This document shows, piece after piece, positions 26,064 through 37,959 of a stretch of DNA of 64,000 nucleotides. Position 1 is the first letter of the stretch. Each line of letters opens with the position of its first letter. The DNA is from Akkermansia muciniphila. GTDB lineage: Bacteria > Verrucomicrobiota > Verrucomicrobiia > Verrucomicrobiales > Akkermansiaceae. The translations under genes and the position numbers were made by a program. The notes below the pieces were generated by a model that was not told the origin of the DNA, ran no database searches, and was given only the letters and a program-made list of their open reading frames with translations. Location of the stretch: positions 62,001 to 126,000 of the forward strand of contig NZ_PJKB01000002.1 of assembly GCF_002884975.1 (NCBI RefSeq), written 5' to 3'.

Positions 26064-28529
26064 ATGAAAATGAAGGTTCTGATACGTTCCCTGGCATTGC
26101 TGGCCGGGCTTGCCGCCTTGACGGCGCATACGGCTTTGGGCCAGGCCTCGTCCCGTCATTCGTCTTCCCGCGGGGGGACGCCCGTGCGCCAGGCCGCGGC
26201 GGAACAGCGCGGAGAGGATGACGCCGTGGAAACGGTGGACCTGGGGGATAAGAAGAGGGAATCCGGCACGGCTTCCGGTGAACGTGAAGGCGTGGCCGAC
26301 GCTCCGGAAATGCCCACGGAGACGGACAAGGAGCAGAATGGCCTGGATTCCCTTTCCCTGATACCATCCCTCAATGGAGGGAGGCTGGACGCGGCGCGGG
26401 AGGCGCATACCAGCACCCGGCCTTCCGCCCGGACCATGGCCCTGCTGATTCCTGCCCCGCGCGGCCCCATCCTGGACCGCCACGGAGAGCCTCTGGCCGT
26501 GACCACTGTGGCCTACCAGCTGGCCCTGCGGTTTGAAATTTTTGAAAACCCCGACCGCTCCCGGGTGGTGGAATTCGGGCGCAACTGCCTGGAACAGGCC
26601 AAGAAAATTGCCGGAAAGGCGTGGTCCTTTTCCGATGACCAGCTCTGGAAGCATTATGAGCACCGCCGCTGGCTGCCTCTACCCCTTACCAACGTCATCC
26701 GCGCGGAGGAAGCGGAAAAACTGAAGGACAAGGTGAAAGGGGTGCGCGGCCTCCAGCTGCTGCCCATTTACATCCGTTCCTACCCGGAAAAGGCGATTGC
26801 CGGCCACATCATCGGTTATGTGGGGTCCAAGGGGAAACTTCCTACCGGACCCATCAACCACATGGACCCCCTCTGGGAGCAGGTGGAAGGCCGTGCGGGG
26901 CTGGAAAAGGAATTCAACAAGGACCTGACCGGAACGCCCGGCGTATGGCGCCTGATGTTTGACGAAGACGGCAACAAAATTCTGGACGAACTGCAGATAC
27001 GGCCCAAGCCCGGCGGCGCGATCGTCACCACCCTGAACCTGAAATGGCAGCAGGACGCGGAACGCATCCTTTCCCGCGGCAAGAGGCGCGGCGCCATGGT
27101 GGTGCTGGACTGCGTAACGGGTGAAGTGCTGGTGATGGCCTCCACGCCGTCCTATGACCCGAACATGTTCATCCCGAACATTTCCCAGAAGGATTACGAC
27201 GCCCTGCGCAACGACCCCGCCGGGCCCCTGGGCGCCCGTGCCTTCCAGGGCCGCTACCCTCCCGCCTCCACCTTCAAGGTGATGACCGTGGCCAGCGCGC
27301 TGAAGAACAACAAAATCACGGAAAACACGCAGATCTACTGTCCGGCGGCTATCACGATCGGCAACCACGTCTTCAACAACTGGAGCAAAACACCCCTGGG
27401 AGACATCAACTGCATCCGCGCCCTGGCGATGTCCAACAACCCGTTCATGTACCAGATGGGCCTGAAGCTGGGTGCGGAAGCCCTGATGGATACGGCCCGC
27501 GCCTTCGGCCTGGGGGAACGGACAGGGCTCCCCATTCCGGATGATCCCGGCCTGGTGCCCACCAGCGAATACATGGTCCGCAACTACAAGCGTGATTTCA
27601 TGTCCGGAGACGCCGCCAACCTGTCCATCGGCCAGGGAACCCTGCTGGTCACGCCGCTCCAGGTGGCCCACATGATGTCCGGCGTGGCGAACGGCTACCT
27701 GCCCCGGCTTCAGCTCATCAAGCAGATTCAGGACGGCAACGCCAACGTCATTTACGCCCCCAAGCCCCAGGAAGTCCAGCGCCCCCTGCCTGCTTATGAA
27801 CGCGCCCTGGCCAGCGTGCGCAAGGGCATGAGGGAAGTGATTGAAAACGGCACGGGGGGGCGTGCGCGCCTGTCCTATTCCAGCATCGCCGGGAAGTCCG
27901 GAACGGCCCAGTGGGGGCCGGAACGGGAAGACAAGCGTCTGGCCTGGTTTGCCGGATTCATGCCTTGTGACAATCCCCGTTTCGCCTATGTGGTGCTGTA
28001 TGAAGGCCGCGCCCACGAACGGCTGGGCGGCGGCGCTGCCGCTGCTCCCATCGTGAAGGAATTCTTTGAGACGGAAAAGAAGGACATCAAGGCCATCATT
28101 GATCCTCCCAAGGATGATATTCCCGTGGCGGAACCGGTGGAGGAAACCCCTGAAACGGCTGCCGCAGCCCTCCGGGAACGCGGGGAGTCCCCCGCCGTGG
28201 TGCCGGATAACCTGCCTCCCGGCCTGTATGATCCGGAAGGGATGGAGCCCATCAAGGTTCATGAGATACCCGCAGACCTGGATGATTCTTCCGATGCGGA
28301 AATCAAGGCTACTCCGGTAGGCGGCTCCCGTTCCGCCGCACCATCCGCGCCTCCCCTTTCGGAAGACCCTTCCGCCGCTCCCCTGAGGCCGCGCCGCGGT
28401 GATTCAGACTACATTCCGGGCCTTCCCCGGCAAATCCCCCGTAATCTCAACCATTCCTCCCCTGTGACCGCCCCGGCGCCTAAGGCCCCCATGCCGGAGG
28501 ATGACATCCCCATGGCGGAGCCGCTTTAA
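26064..28529 (+). CDS. mrdA: Penicillin-binding protein 2 (transpeptidase)
   Basis: D,D-transpeptidase of the elongation machinery. The active-site motifs are S402-T-F-K, S457-N-N and K611-S-G-T (numbered from 26064). A dimerisation domain begins at PRGPILDRHGEPLAVT. Two features are unusual. After the hydrophobic N-terminal segment, which looks cleavable (TALGQA), about 90 low-complexity charged residues precede the first domain. After the transpeptidase domain a Pro/Glu-rich tail of about 150 residues extends to the C-terminus. At 821 residues it is longer than E. coli PBP2 (633). The ATG at 26064 is chosen over a GTG at 26037. Confidence 0.93.
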   Translation: MKMKVLIRSLALLAGLAALTAHTALGQASSRHSSSRGGTPVRQAAAEQRGEDDAVETVDLGDKKRESGTASGEREGVADAPEMPTETDKEQNGLDSLSLIPSLNGGRLDAAREAHTSTRPSARTMALLIPAPRGPILDRHGEPLAVTTVAYQLALRFEIFENPDRSRVVEFGRNCLEQAKKIAGKAWSFSDDQLWKHYEHRRWLPLPLTNVIRAEEAEKLKDKVKGVRGLQLLPIYIRSYPEKAIAGHIIGYVGSKGKLPTGPINHMDPLWEQVEGRAGLEKEFNKDLTGTPGVWRLMFDEDGNKILDELQIRPKPGGAIVTTLNLKWQQDAERILSRGKRRGAMVVLDCVTGEVLVMASTPSYDPNMFIPNISQKDYDALRNDPAGPLGARAFQGRYPPASTFKVMTVASALKNNKITENTQIYCPAAITIGNHVFNNWSKTPLGDINCIRALAMSNNPFMYQMGLKLGAEALMDTARAFGLGERTGLPIPDDPGLVPTSEYMVRNYKRDFMSGDAANLSIGQGTLLVTPLQVAHMMSGVANGYLPRLQLIKQIQDGNANVIYAPKPQEVQRPLPAYERALASVRKGMREVIENGTGGRARLSYSSIAGKSGTAQWGPEREDKRLAWFAGFMPCDNPRFAYVVLYEGRAHERLGGGAAAAPIVKEFFETEKKDIKAIIDPPKDDIPVAEPVEETPETAAAALRERGESPAVVPDNLPPGLYDPEGMEPIKVHEIPADLDDSSDAEIKATPVGGSRSAAPSAPPLSEDPSAAPLRPRRGDSDYIPGLPRQIPRNLNHSSPVTAPAPKAPMPEDDIPMAEPL

Positions 28530-28762
28530 AGTGTGGCTTCTGCCGGGAACCCCTGCGTGGCGATGCTGGGCGGGAAGGGCGTTTTTCCGTACGGGTGTTC
28601 CCGGAACGCCGCGGCTTCCCATGTCATTGCTGTTCTTCATTATGCTTGCGCGGTTGGGAAGAACTCCCTATATATGCGGATGATGCACGTCGGTGAGACT
28701 GCTTCCGCAAGGAAACGGCGCTTTTTGCCGGATGGCATCATGACCCCCCACGTTTCAAGATA

Positions 28763-30961
28763 ATGAAAACGCATTATTTCTACTCCATACCCTGTTTTGC
28801 GCTGACCTGCGCTCTTGCCGCCTGCTCTGACGACAATAAATCCTCTTCCGCCAAGGCCGGACAGGACGCCGCCGGCTTAACTCCGGCTGCCGCTCTTGAC
28901 CCCTCCGCCCCCGTTGCTTCCGATTTGGTGGCGAAACGCGCCGAACGGCTCGGACTGGCCGCCCTGTTCCCCAGGGACATGGGCATGGTGGCCGGTGTTT
29001 ACGACATCCCCGGCATCATTAAAAGCGTTCAGAATCTGAACATGGTCAAGACCTGGGGGAACTGCTCCGCGGAACAGAACGCTGACGAATCCGTTGCCAT
29101 TCCGGGAGAAGATGCCCCCAAGCCCGCCCAGGCCAAATGCTCCGTCAACAGCCCCGTCATTGACGCGATGATCGGCTTTGGTCCGGAATGGGCTCCGTGG
29201 ATGGACAGTGCGCAGGACGCTTTTACCAGCGTGGGCCTGAACCAGATGCAGGGAATGTTATCCACTTACAAGCTTTTCCAGGCCTCCGCTGATGGAAGCA
29301 AGGGCTCCAATGATGCGGCCAAGGAGGCAATGGTCAACAGGTACGCTGAGATGCTTATCCAGTGGGTCGATTTGATGGACCTGCGTCCCTCCCAAGCCGC
29401 GACGGCACCTGTGATGGTAGCCGCCAAATTGACGCCGGAGGCCCTGGCCCAGGCCAAGGCCACCCTGAAGGACGCCAATCTTCCGGAGGACATGGAACTG
29501 CATGGAATGGTCTCCCTGTATGACAAGACCTACAACGGCCTGCCCTGCAAGGTGGCGGAAGTGGACTGCAAGAAAGTGCGCGTGAAGCTGGAAGAAAAAC
29601 TGGATGAGGCGAAAGCCAAGATGAACCTCTCCCAGGAAAATATGGACCGTCTTAAGGCGGCACTCAAGCGCCTGGACGAATCCAAACTGTATGTGGCCGT
29701 CACTTTTGTGGATGACACCCTGGTGGGCTTTGTGACCACTAATCCTGAAAAACAGGTTCGTCTGGCGGCTTCTCCGCAGGACTCCATTCTGGCGCGTCCG
29801 GATTTCTCCATGGCTGACGCCCAGCTCCAGTATCCTGCCTATGGCCTGCTGTTTGCGGACAAGGCTTGCGCGAAGGGCCTTATTAACCTGGACATCGCCT
29901 ACTACAAGGGCATGTTCGCCGGGCTGAAGGACCTGATGCAGACGGTAGGCACCGACTGGAAGATTGCCGATCTGGCTCCTTCCATGGCCGCGCTTGATTC
30001 CATGAAGGGCAGCCTCCTCGGGCTGTATGAAAAGGTGGCGCAGAATGCCACGCCCGTTTCCTACTACGCGTGGCAGGACCAGGGGGTGCATGTGGAAGCC
30101 TGCACGTATCCGCTTGAATTCTACCTGCTGGATGCCCCCTCCTCCATGAACTCCGTCCGTCCCGGGGCGGATACGGTGCTGTATTCCTCCTTCCGCATTA
30201 ATCCGCAGATTGTTGACATGGGCTGTACCCTGTATGAAAGCATCGCGCAGATTGGCTGGGATTACGGCAATGCCTACATTTCCAACCCGAAGCATGACGT
30301 AAGCGACCAGATCCGCATGGTCGCCCCCATGCTCCAGATGGCCCGGCCCACCCTTGAAGAACTCTGGAAGGCGTACAAAACCGCTCTTTCCGGCATCACG
30401 GATTCCGGCGTTTACATTGTGGACATGAAGGGCGCTCCCAGCCCCATGCTTAAGAATGTTCCGGCTCCGCGCTTCTCCCTGGTGTATGAAGTGAAGAACC
30501 GCGCCGCTCTGGGAGAAGCCTGGCAGAAAGTAACTGACGCCGCCAAGACCATCGTTACCCTGGCCAGCCAGGGCAAGATGACGGAACTCCCCGCTCCCAA
30601 GTCCTCCGTGGAAGGGGATGTCACCACGTATGATTACGAGTGCCCGCTGGGCGCTGACCTGAATCCGGTGGTGGCCGTGACTGACACCCGCTGGGCCGTC
30701 AGCATGCCCAAGGCCTTCGGCATGGAAGTCATCAAGGAATCCATGAAGGCCCCGGGGCAGGTGGCTCCGCTGGAATTCCAGCTTAACCTGGTTCCCGTCC
30801 GGGACGCCCTGAAGACCGCCGCGGAAGGCAACAAGGATATCCAGAAGGCTGTGAAGGTGCTGGACGTGATCACTTCCGACGTCACGGGCGTGCACGCCAC
30901 GGGCCGCAAGGGCGCGGACGGCAGGGACGTGTACCATATTCACGTGATTTCCGCCAAGTAA
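28763..30961 (+). CDS. Large lipoprotein of unknown function
   Basis: A 732-residue protein with a lipoprotein signal (LTCALAACSDD). A low-complexity Ala/Ser linker (about 25-60) leads to a long mixed-fold body with AKLTPEALAQAKATLKDAN and other helix-rich segments. Several cysteines (about 100-125 and 255-270) could form disulfides. No family recognised. It is preceded by a 233-base gap and followed by a strong terminator, so it is probably monocistronic. Confidence 0.8.
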   Translation: MKTHYFYSIPCFALTCALAACSDDNKSSSAKAGQDAAGLTPAAALDPSAPVASDLVAKRAERLGLAALFPRDMGMVAGVYDIPGIIKSVQNLNMVKTWGNCSAEQNADESVAIPGEDAPKPAQAKCSVNSPVIDAMIGFGPEWAPWMDSAQDAFTSVGLNQMQGMLSTYKLFQASADGSKGSNDAAKEAMVNRYAEMLIQWVDLMDLRPSQAATAPVMVAAKLTPEALAQAKATLKDANLPEDMELHGMVSLYDKTYNGLPCKVAEVDCKKVRVKLEEKLDEAKAKMNLSQENMDRLKAALKRLDESKLYVAVTFVDDTLVGFVTTNPEKQVRLAASPQDSILARPDFSMADAQLQYPAYGLLFADKACAKGLINLDIAYYKGMFAGLKDLMQTVGTDWKIADLAPSMAALDSMKGSLLGLYEKVAQNATPVSYYAWQDQGVHVEACTYPLEFYLLDAPSSMNSVRPGADTVLYSSFRINPQIVDMGCTLYESIAQIGWDYGNAYISNPKHDVSDQIRMVAPMLQMARPTLEELWKAYKTALSGITDSGVYIVDMKGAPSPMLKNVPAPRFSLVYEVKNRAALGEAWQKVTDAAKTIVTLASQGKMTELPAPKSSVEGDVTTYDYECPLGADLNPVVAVTDTRWAVSMPKAFGMEVIKESMKAPGQVAPLEFQLNLVPVRDALKTAAEGNKDIQKAVKVLDVITSDVTGVHATGRKGADGRDVYHIHVISAK

Positions 30962-31274
30962 CAGAGGCATTAAATTGAACTGGCGGGCTTCCGGGAAGAA
31001 ATTCCCGGAAGCCTTTTTGATGGCTGGCGGGGCGTTCGTGCCGTTCCGGAACCCGGGCTTGAAAATTCCCTGGCGGCTGCAAGAAAATGCGGGGAGTGTT
31101 CTGCGAGCCCCTTAAGATTGTATACAAATGTTCATAATTTACATGCGTGCCAGGTTTTGGACTTGCCAAGGGAACGGGGAGAGTACACAATTAAAACCGT
31201 CAAATAAAGGGGAAGGTACCCCCCCTTTTTCCGTATTTACAGGAGTTGGCGCGAGTAATGGTGAAAGACAGACG
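30962..31274. other. Intergenic region before the ATP synthase operon
   Basis: 313 bases without a gene. The first part holds the terminator of the lipoprotein gene. The rest is presumably the promoter and leader of the atp operon: it contains the 10-bp palindrome TTGTATACAA (31118-31127) and a CATAAT (31133-31138), but no convincing -35 box. The leader before atpB would be over 100 bases. Confidence 0.5.
30986..31018 (+). terminator. Terminator of the lipoprotein gene
   Basis: A 12-bp perfect stem (30986-30997 with 31002-31013) and four-base loop, followed by TTTTT. Confidence 0.92.
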
Positions 31275-32213
31275 ATGAGCAGATTTTTCCAGTTCCTGTG
31301 GTTGGCGGCGTTGGCAGTGCCCGGCATGATGGGCGGGAGCGCCTGTGCGGCGGAGGAAGGCGCGGGACACGGACTGGAGCAGGCCGCCCCCCAGCTATTT
31401 TCCATTCCTCTTCCCGGTGGCATTGAACTGCCGGTGTCCAACTCCATGCTGATGCTTTTTCTGGCGGTGCTCCTGATAGGCATAGTCGTATGGTCCGCCA
31501 CCCGCGCCATGCGCATCCTGCCCTCCCGGCTGCAAAATGCGGTGGAATACTTTTTTGAGACCCTGTACAATTTTGTGGAGTCCCTGCTGGGGCCGCGCCT
31601 GACGCGCAAGTACTTCTGGTACTTCGGAACCATTTTCACCATCATCCTGGTCAGCAACTACATGGGGCTCCTGCCCGGAGTGGGCACCATCACCTACAAT
31701 GGGGTGCTGCTCTTCCGCGGCGCGAATGCGGACATGAACGTGACGATGTTCCTGGGCATCTTTTATGCGCTGATGTGGCTTTACTGGTGCATCCGGGAAC
31801 AGGGGGTGAAAGGCTTCTTTGTCCACTTGTTCGGGCCCAAGGGAAGGCTCCCCGGCTTCATGGGGTTTGTGCTGGTGCTTATCTTCCTGTTCGTGGGGCT
31901 GGTGGAGGTCCTGAGCATCACGATCCGCCCGATTGCCCTGGGCGCCCGTCTTTACGGCAACATCTACGCCGGGGAAACGATCATTGAGACCATGGCCAAT
32001 ATGTTCGGCCCGGTGCTCAGCTCCCTGTGCGTGCTGCCGTTCCTGGCTATTGAACTGCTGGTAGGCTTCATCCAGGCCCTGGTGTTCCTGCTCCTGACGG
32101 CCATTTTCCTGAAACTTCAGGTGGGGGACGGCGACTCCCACAGCCACGCGGCCAGGGATGGAGAAAAGGAACCGCCCGTGCCGGACAGCCTGCCGCCCGG
32201 AAAGGCTTCATAA
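31275..32213 (+). CDS. atpB: ATP synthase F0 subunit a
   Basis: Membrane subunit forming the proton half-channels against the c-ring. The 312-residue protein has an N-terminal signal-like segment (MSRFFQFLWLAALAVPGMMGGSACA), five or six helices, the essential arginine in IRPIALGARLYGN and IELLVGFIQALVF near the C-terminus. A His/Asp-rich tail follows. Start at 31275 is chosen because the upstream in-frame extension lacks family similarity. First gene of atpBEFHAGDC. Confidence 0.93.
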   Translation: MSRFFQFLWLAALAVPGMMGGSACAAEEGAGHGLEQAAPQLFSIPLPGGIELPVSNSMLMLFLAVLLIGIVVWSATRAMRILPSRLQNAVEYFFETLYNFVESLLGPRLTRKYFWYFGTIFTIILVSNYMGLLPGVGTITYNGVLLFRGANADMNVTMFLGIFYALMWLYWCIREQGVKGFFVHLFGPKGRLPGFMGFVLVLIFLFVGLVEVLSITIRPIALGARLYGNIYAGETIIETMANMFGPVLSSLCVLPFLAIELLVGFIQALVFLLLTAIFLKLQVGDGDSHSHAARDGEKEPPVPDSLPPGKAS

Positions 32214-32294
32214 GCCGAACCTTCAACTTTCCGTTCCGGACCATGGGCAACCTGTGGGGGAACGTTCAACAAAAACATAAAACCATACAACAAC

Positions 32295-32516
32295 ATGATT
32301 GATCCTACTGCAATGACCTCCCTGGCCGAACTGTCCGGCAACGTGGGCTTCGGCCTCGTCACCATCGGCGCCGGCATCGGCATCGGCCTCATCGGCGCGA
32401 AAGCCGCGGAAGCCACCGGGCGCAACCCCGGCGCCTCTTCCCCCATCATGGTGATTGCCATTACGCTGGCCGCCCTGATTGAAGGCGTGGCCCTGATCTC
32501 TATCTTTGTGAAATAA
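32295..32516 (+). CDS. atpE: ATP synthase F0 subunit c
   Basis: A 73-residue double-helix proteolipid forming the rotor ring. The ion-binding carboxylate is E63 in LAALIEGVALIS, and the polar loop is GRNPG. The glutamine and serine/threonine ligands of sodium-type c-subunits are absent (the equivalent sites carry Ile and Gly), so the enzyme is probably proton driven. Confidence 0.95.
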   Translation: MIDPTAMTSLAELSGNVGFGLVTIGAGIGIGLIGAKAAEATGRNPGASSPIMVIAITLAALIEGVALISIFVK

Positions 32517-32523
32517 CCCGGAC

Positions 32524-32548
32524 GCTCCGTTCCCGGAGGGAGCTTTTT
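32524..32548 (+). promoter_or_regulatory. Hairpin plus T-run between atpE and atpF
   Basis: Two alternative short stems (GCTCC 32524-32528 with GGAGC 32539-32543, or CTCCG 32525-32529 with CGGAG 32534-32538) sit eight bases after the atpE stop. TTTTT follows at 32544-32548. It looks like a weak intra-operon terminator that could favour excess c-subunit mRNA. Confidence 0.45.
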
Positions 32549-32597
32549 CCGCTCCGGGGCGGCGCAGCCGTTCCTGCCGGTCCGGAAAACTTCCGGC

Positions 32598-33146
32598 ATG
32601 TTTCAACCCGCTCATTTTATGCTGAATCTCATAGCCGACCAGTCCTGGAATCCCTTTGCTCCCTTCGGGGTGACAAGCTGGGAGCCCTTTCTTGCCAACC
32701 TGATCGCCTTCATCCTGATGGTGGTGATCCTGCGCTACCTGGCGTTCAAGCCCATCCAGAACGTTCTGGAAAAAAGGCGCCAGCGCATTGAAGAAGGGGA
32801 GGAAATGCGTGAGGAAAGCGAGCGCCAGCTTGCTTCCGTAAAGGAGCAGACGCATGAAATGCTGGTGGAGGCTGGTGAAAAGGGACAGGAAAAAATAGAA
32901 GCCGCCAAGGAAGCCGCCTCCCGCCTGCTGGAAGAACAGGAAGCGGAGGCTGCCCGCAAGGCGGAGGAAATCGTCAAAAAAGCCCGAGAGCTTGCGGAAC
33001 TGGAACAGCAGAAGGAGCGCGACGCGCTGAAAGAGCAGTTCGGCCAGCTGGTGGCCCTGGCTACGGCCCAGGTCACCGGGAAGGTGCTGACGGAAGAAGA
33101 CCAGCGGAGAATCAACCGGGAAGCAATCGACAGCCTGGATTCCTGA
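32598..33146 (+). CDS. atpF: ATP synthase F0 subunit b
   Basis: The peripheral-stalk subunit: one membrane helix (about 30-50, FLANLIAFILMVVILRYLAF) and a long charged coiled coil (about 55-165). 182 residues. The N-terminal 25 residues before the helix are longer than usual; a second ATG at 32619 may be the true start. Confidence 0.9.
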   Translation: MFQPAHFMLNLIADQSWNPFAPFGVTSWEPFLANLIAFILMVVILRYLAFKPIQNVLEKRRQRIEEGEEMREESERQLASVKEQTHEMLVEAGEKGQEKIEAAKEAASRLLEEQEAEAARKAEEIVKKARELAELEQQKERDALKEQFGQLVALATAQVTGKVLTEEDQRRINREAIDSLDS

Positions 33147-33154
33147 AATAATTT

Positions 33155-33562
33155 ATGAAAATCGGAAAGGACACGCAAAATGCCGCCCGCAGGCTGTTCC
33201 GGCTCTGCCTGGACGGGAATACCGTGGCGGAGGACCGCGTGCGCCTGATCGCCCGGAAAATTGCGGAACGCAAGCCGCGCAATTACGAAGCCCTGCTGGC
33301 GGCCTTTTCCCGCATGGTGGAATATGCCGTGAAGAGCCGTACGGCCACCATTCAAAGCGCCGTGCCGCTGACGGAGGAGGAGCGCTCCCGGATTCAGACG
33401 AAACTGGCGGCCAAATACGGCGACGGCCTTTACTACAACTGGGAAGTGGCGCCTGACCTGCTGGGGGGCGTCCGCATCCAGGTGGGTGACGACGTGAAGG
33501 ACGGCTCCGTGCGTTCCAAAATTGACCGCCTGGCCGACCTGGCCCGCACCCTTTCCAATTAA
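33155..33562 (+). CDS. atpH: ATP synthase F1 subunit delta (short form)
   Basis: Links the peripheral stalk to the alpha3beta3 head. The C-terminal signature PDLLGGVRIQVGDDVKDGSV and its closing helix are intact, but the protein has only 135 residues against about 175-180 in most bacteria, so the N-terminal helical bundle is reduced. Position between atpF and atpA fits the standard order. Confidence 0.85.
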   Translation: MKIGKDTQNAARRLFRLCLDGNTVAEDRVRLIARKIAERKPRNYEALLAAFSRMVEYAVKSRTATIQSAVPLTEEERSRIQTKLAAKYGDGLYYNWEVAPDLLGGVRIQVGDDVKDGSVRSKIDRLADLARTLSN

Positions 33563-33580
33563 CCAACGAACTTTTTTCCC

Positions 33581-35113
33581 ATGAGCAACATACTTCAAGA
33601 ACTCGAAGCAGAAATTAAAAAAGCCACGGCTCCCGTCAGTCAGGAAAACGTAGGCGTCATCCGTTCCGTAGGGGACGGCGTCGCCAAGATCGAAGGGCTG
33701 AGCGACGTGATGCTCAATGAAATGATTGAGTTTCCCGGCGGCGTGATGGGCCTGGCGATGAACCTGGAAGAACATGAGGTGGGCGCCGTGATTCTGGGGG
33801 ATGATTCCAACTTGAAGGAAGGGGACCTGGTCAAATGCACGGGGCGCCTCCTTTCCGTGCCTGTGGGCCGTTCCCTGCTGGGCCGCGTGGTGAACACGCT
33901 GGGAGAACCCATTGACGGCAAGGGACCGATCAAGGCGGAAGCCTACTACCCCGTGGAAAAGATCGCCTCCGGCATTATTTCCCGCCAGCCCGTCACCGTT
34001 CCCGTGCAGACGGGCATCCTCCCCATTGACGCCATGATCCCCATTGGCCGCGGCCAGCGTGAACTCATCATCGGGGACCGCGCTACCGGGAAAACCGCCA
34101 TTGCCATGGACACCATGATCGCCCAGGCGGAGCAGAACCGCATGGCGGAGGAAGGCAGGCTGCCGGACCACCAGCCGCTGTACAACATTTACGTGGCCAT
34201 CGGCCAGAAGCGCGCCAACATCAGCCGCCTGGTGGCCAAGCTGGAGGAAACCGGGGCCATGAAATACTCCATCGTCGTGGCGGCTTCCGCGTCGGACCCC
34301 GCCGCCATGCTCTACCTGGCCCCGTACGCCGGCTGCGCCATGGGGGAATACTTCATGGACAAGGGGGAGGACGCCCTGATCGTTTACGATGACCTCTCCA
34401 AGCATGCCGTGGCCTACCGCCAGATTTCCCTGATTCTGCGCCGCCCGTCCGGGCGTGAAGCATATCCGGGAGACGTCTTCTACCTGCACAGCCGCCTGCT
34501 GGAACGCGCCGCGCGCATCAACAAGGAACACGGCGGCGGCTCCCTGACGGCCCTCCCCATCATTGAAACGCAGGCCGGGGACGTTTCCGCCTACATTCCC
34601 ACCAACGTCATTTCCATCACGGACGGCCAGATCTTCCTGGAAACGGACCTGTTCTACCAGGGGGTGCGCCCCGCCATCAACGTGGGCATCTCCGTCTCCC
34701 GCGTGGGTTCCTCCGCCCAGACGAAAATCATCAAGAAGCTGGCCGGCTCCATCAAGCTGGACCTGGCCCAGTTCACGGAATTGCAGGCCTTCGCCCAGTT
34801 CGGGTCTGACCTGGACCCCAGTACCAAGGCCAAGCTGGCCCGCGGGGAGCGCATCGTGGAGCTCTTCAAGCAGAACCAGTATGAACCCAAGATGCTGGGG
34901 CTGGAAGCCGCGGACCTGTACGCCATGCAGAAAGGGTACTTTGACGACGTTCCGGTGAACAGGATCAAAGAATGCCAGAACGCGTGGGAGGCCTACATGC
35001 AGGACCAGCATCCGGACCTGCTGGAAAGCATCCTGAAGGAAAAAGACCTGACGCCGGAAATAGACGCGGGGCTTAAAGACGCCATTGAATCCTTCAAGCT
35101 CAGTTGGAACTAA
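33581..35113 (+). CDS. atpA: ATP synthase F1 subunit alpha
   Basis: Non-catalytic nucleotide-binding subunit of the F1 head. P-loop GDRATGKT at 165-172, alpha-type ending [28 protein letters not shown] and the C-terminal helical domain are present. 510 residues, typical. Confidence 0.97.
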   Translation: MSNILQELEAEIKKATAPVSQENVGVIRSVGDGVAKIEGLSDVMLNEMIEFPGGVMGLAMNLEEHEVGAVILGDDSNLKEGDLVKCTGRLLSVPVGRSLLGRVVNTLGEPIDGKGPIKAEAYYPVEKIASGIISRQPVTVPVQTGILPIDAMIPIGRGQRELIIGDRATGKTAIAMDTMIAQAEQNRMAEEGRLPDHQPLYNIYVAIGQKRANISRLVAKLEETGAMKYSIVVAASASDPAAMLYLAPYAGCAMGEYFMDKGEDALIVYDDLSKHAVAYRQISLILRRPSGREAYPGDVFYLHSRLLERAARINKEHGGGSLTALPIIETQAGDVSAYIPTNVISITDGQIFLETDLFYQGVRPAINVGISVSRVGSSAQTKIIKKLAGSIKLDLAQFTELQAFAQFGSDLDPSTKAKLARGERIVELFKQNQYEPKMLGLEAADLYAMQKGYFDDVPVNRIKECQNAWEAYMQDQHPDLLESILKEKDLTPEIDAGLKDAIESFKLSWN

Positions 35114-35134
35114 CCATTACGGGAGCACTGAACC

Positions 35135-37512
<2,378 letters not shown>

Positions 37513-37536
37513 CCCCTTTTCCCGCAGTTCCACACC

Positions 37537-37959
37537 ATGAGCATGGAGTTCAAAGTCATTACCCCGGATGAAGTGGCCGTTGCCGCCACGGTGGAATACG
37601 TGTACCTGCCCGGCAGCCTGGGGGAGATGGGCGTGCTGGAACACCATACGGCCCTGATCACCTCCCTGGAACCGGGGGAACTCCGCTATAAGCCGCTGGA
37701 CGGCCCGGAGGAAAGCATGGTAGTGGGGACTGGCTTTGTCCAGGTCAATGACGACCATGTCCTGATGGTGACGGACCTGGCCCTCAACTCCTCCCAGATT
37801 GATGAAGGCAGCGTGGAACGGGCCATTCAGGAAGCGCAGGAAGTGCTGAAGGCCCGCTCGGAAATGTCCCGCGAGGAACAGGCCCGGTTTGAGGCGAACC
37901 TGACCAAGCAGATCATGATGCTGAACTTCAAGCGCAAACACAAATCCCCGGGCAGATGA
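37537..37959 (+). CDS. atpC: ATP synthase F1 subunit epsilon
   Basis: Regulatory rotor subunit: N-terminal beta-sandwich (VITPDEVAVAATVEYVYLPGSLGEMGVLEHHTAL split over 7-40) and C-terminal helical hairpin (about 88-130). 140 residues. Its stop overlaps the next start by four bases. Confidence 0.92.
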   Translation: MSMEFKVITPDEVAVAATVEYVYLPGSLGEMGVLEHHTALITSLEPGELRYKPLDGPEESMVVGTGFVQVNDDHVLMVTDLALNSSQIDEGSVERAIQEAQEVLKARSEMSREEQARFEANLTKQIMMLNFKRKHKSPGR

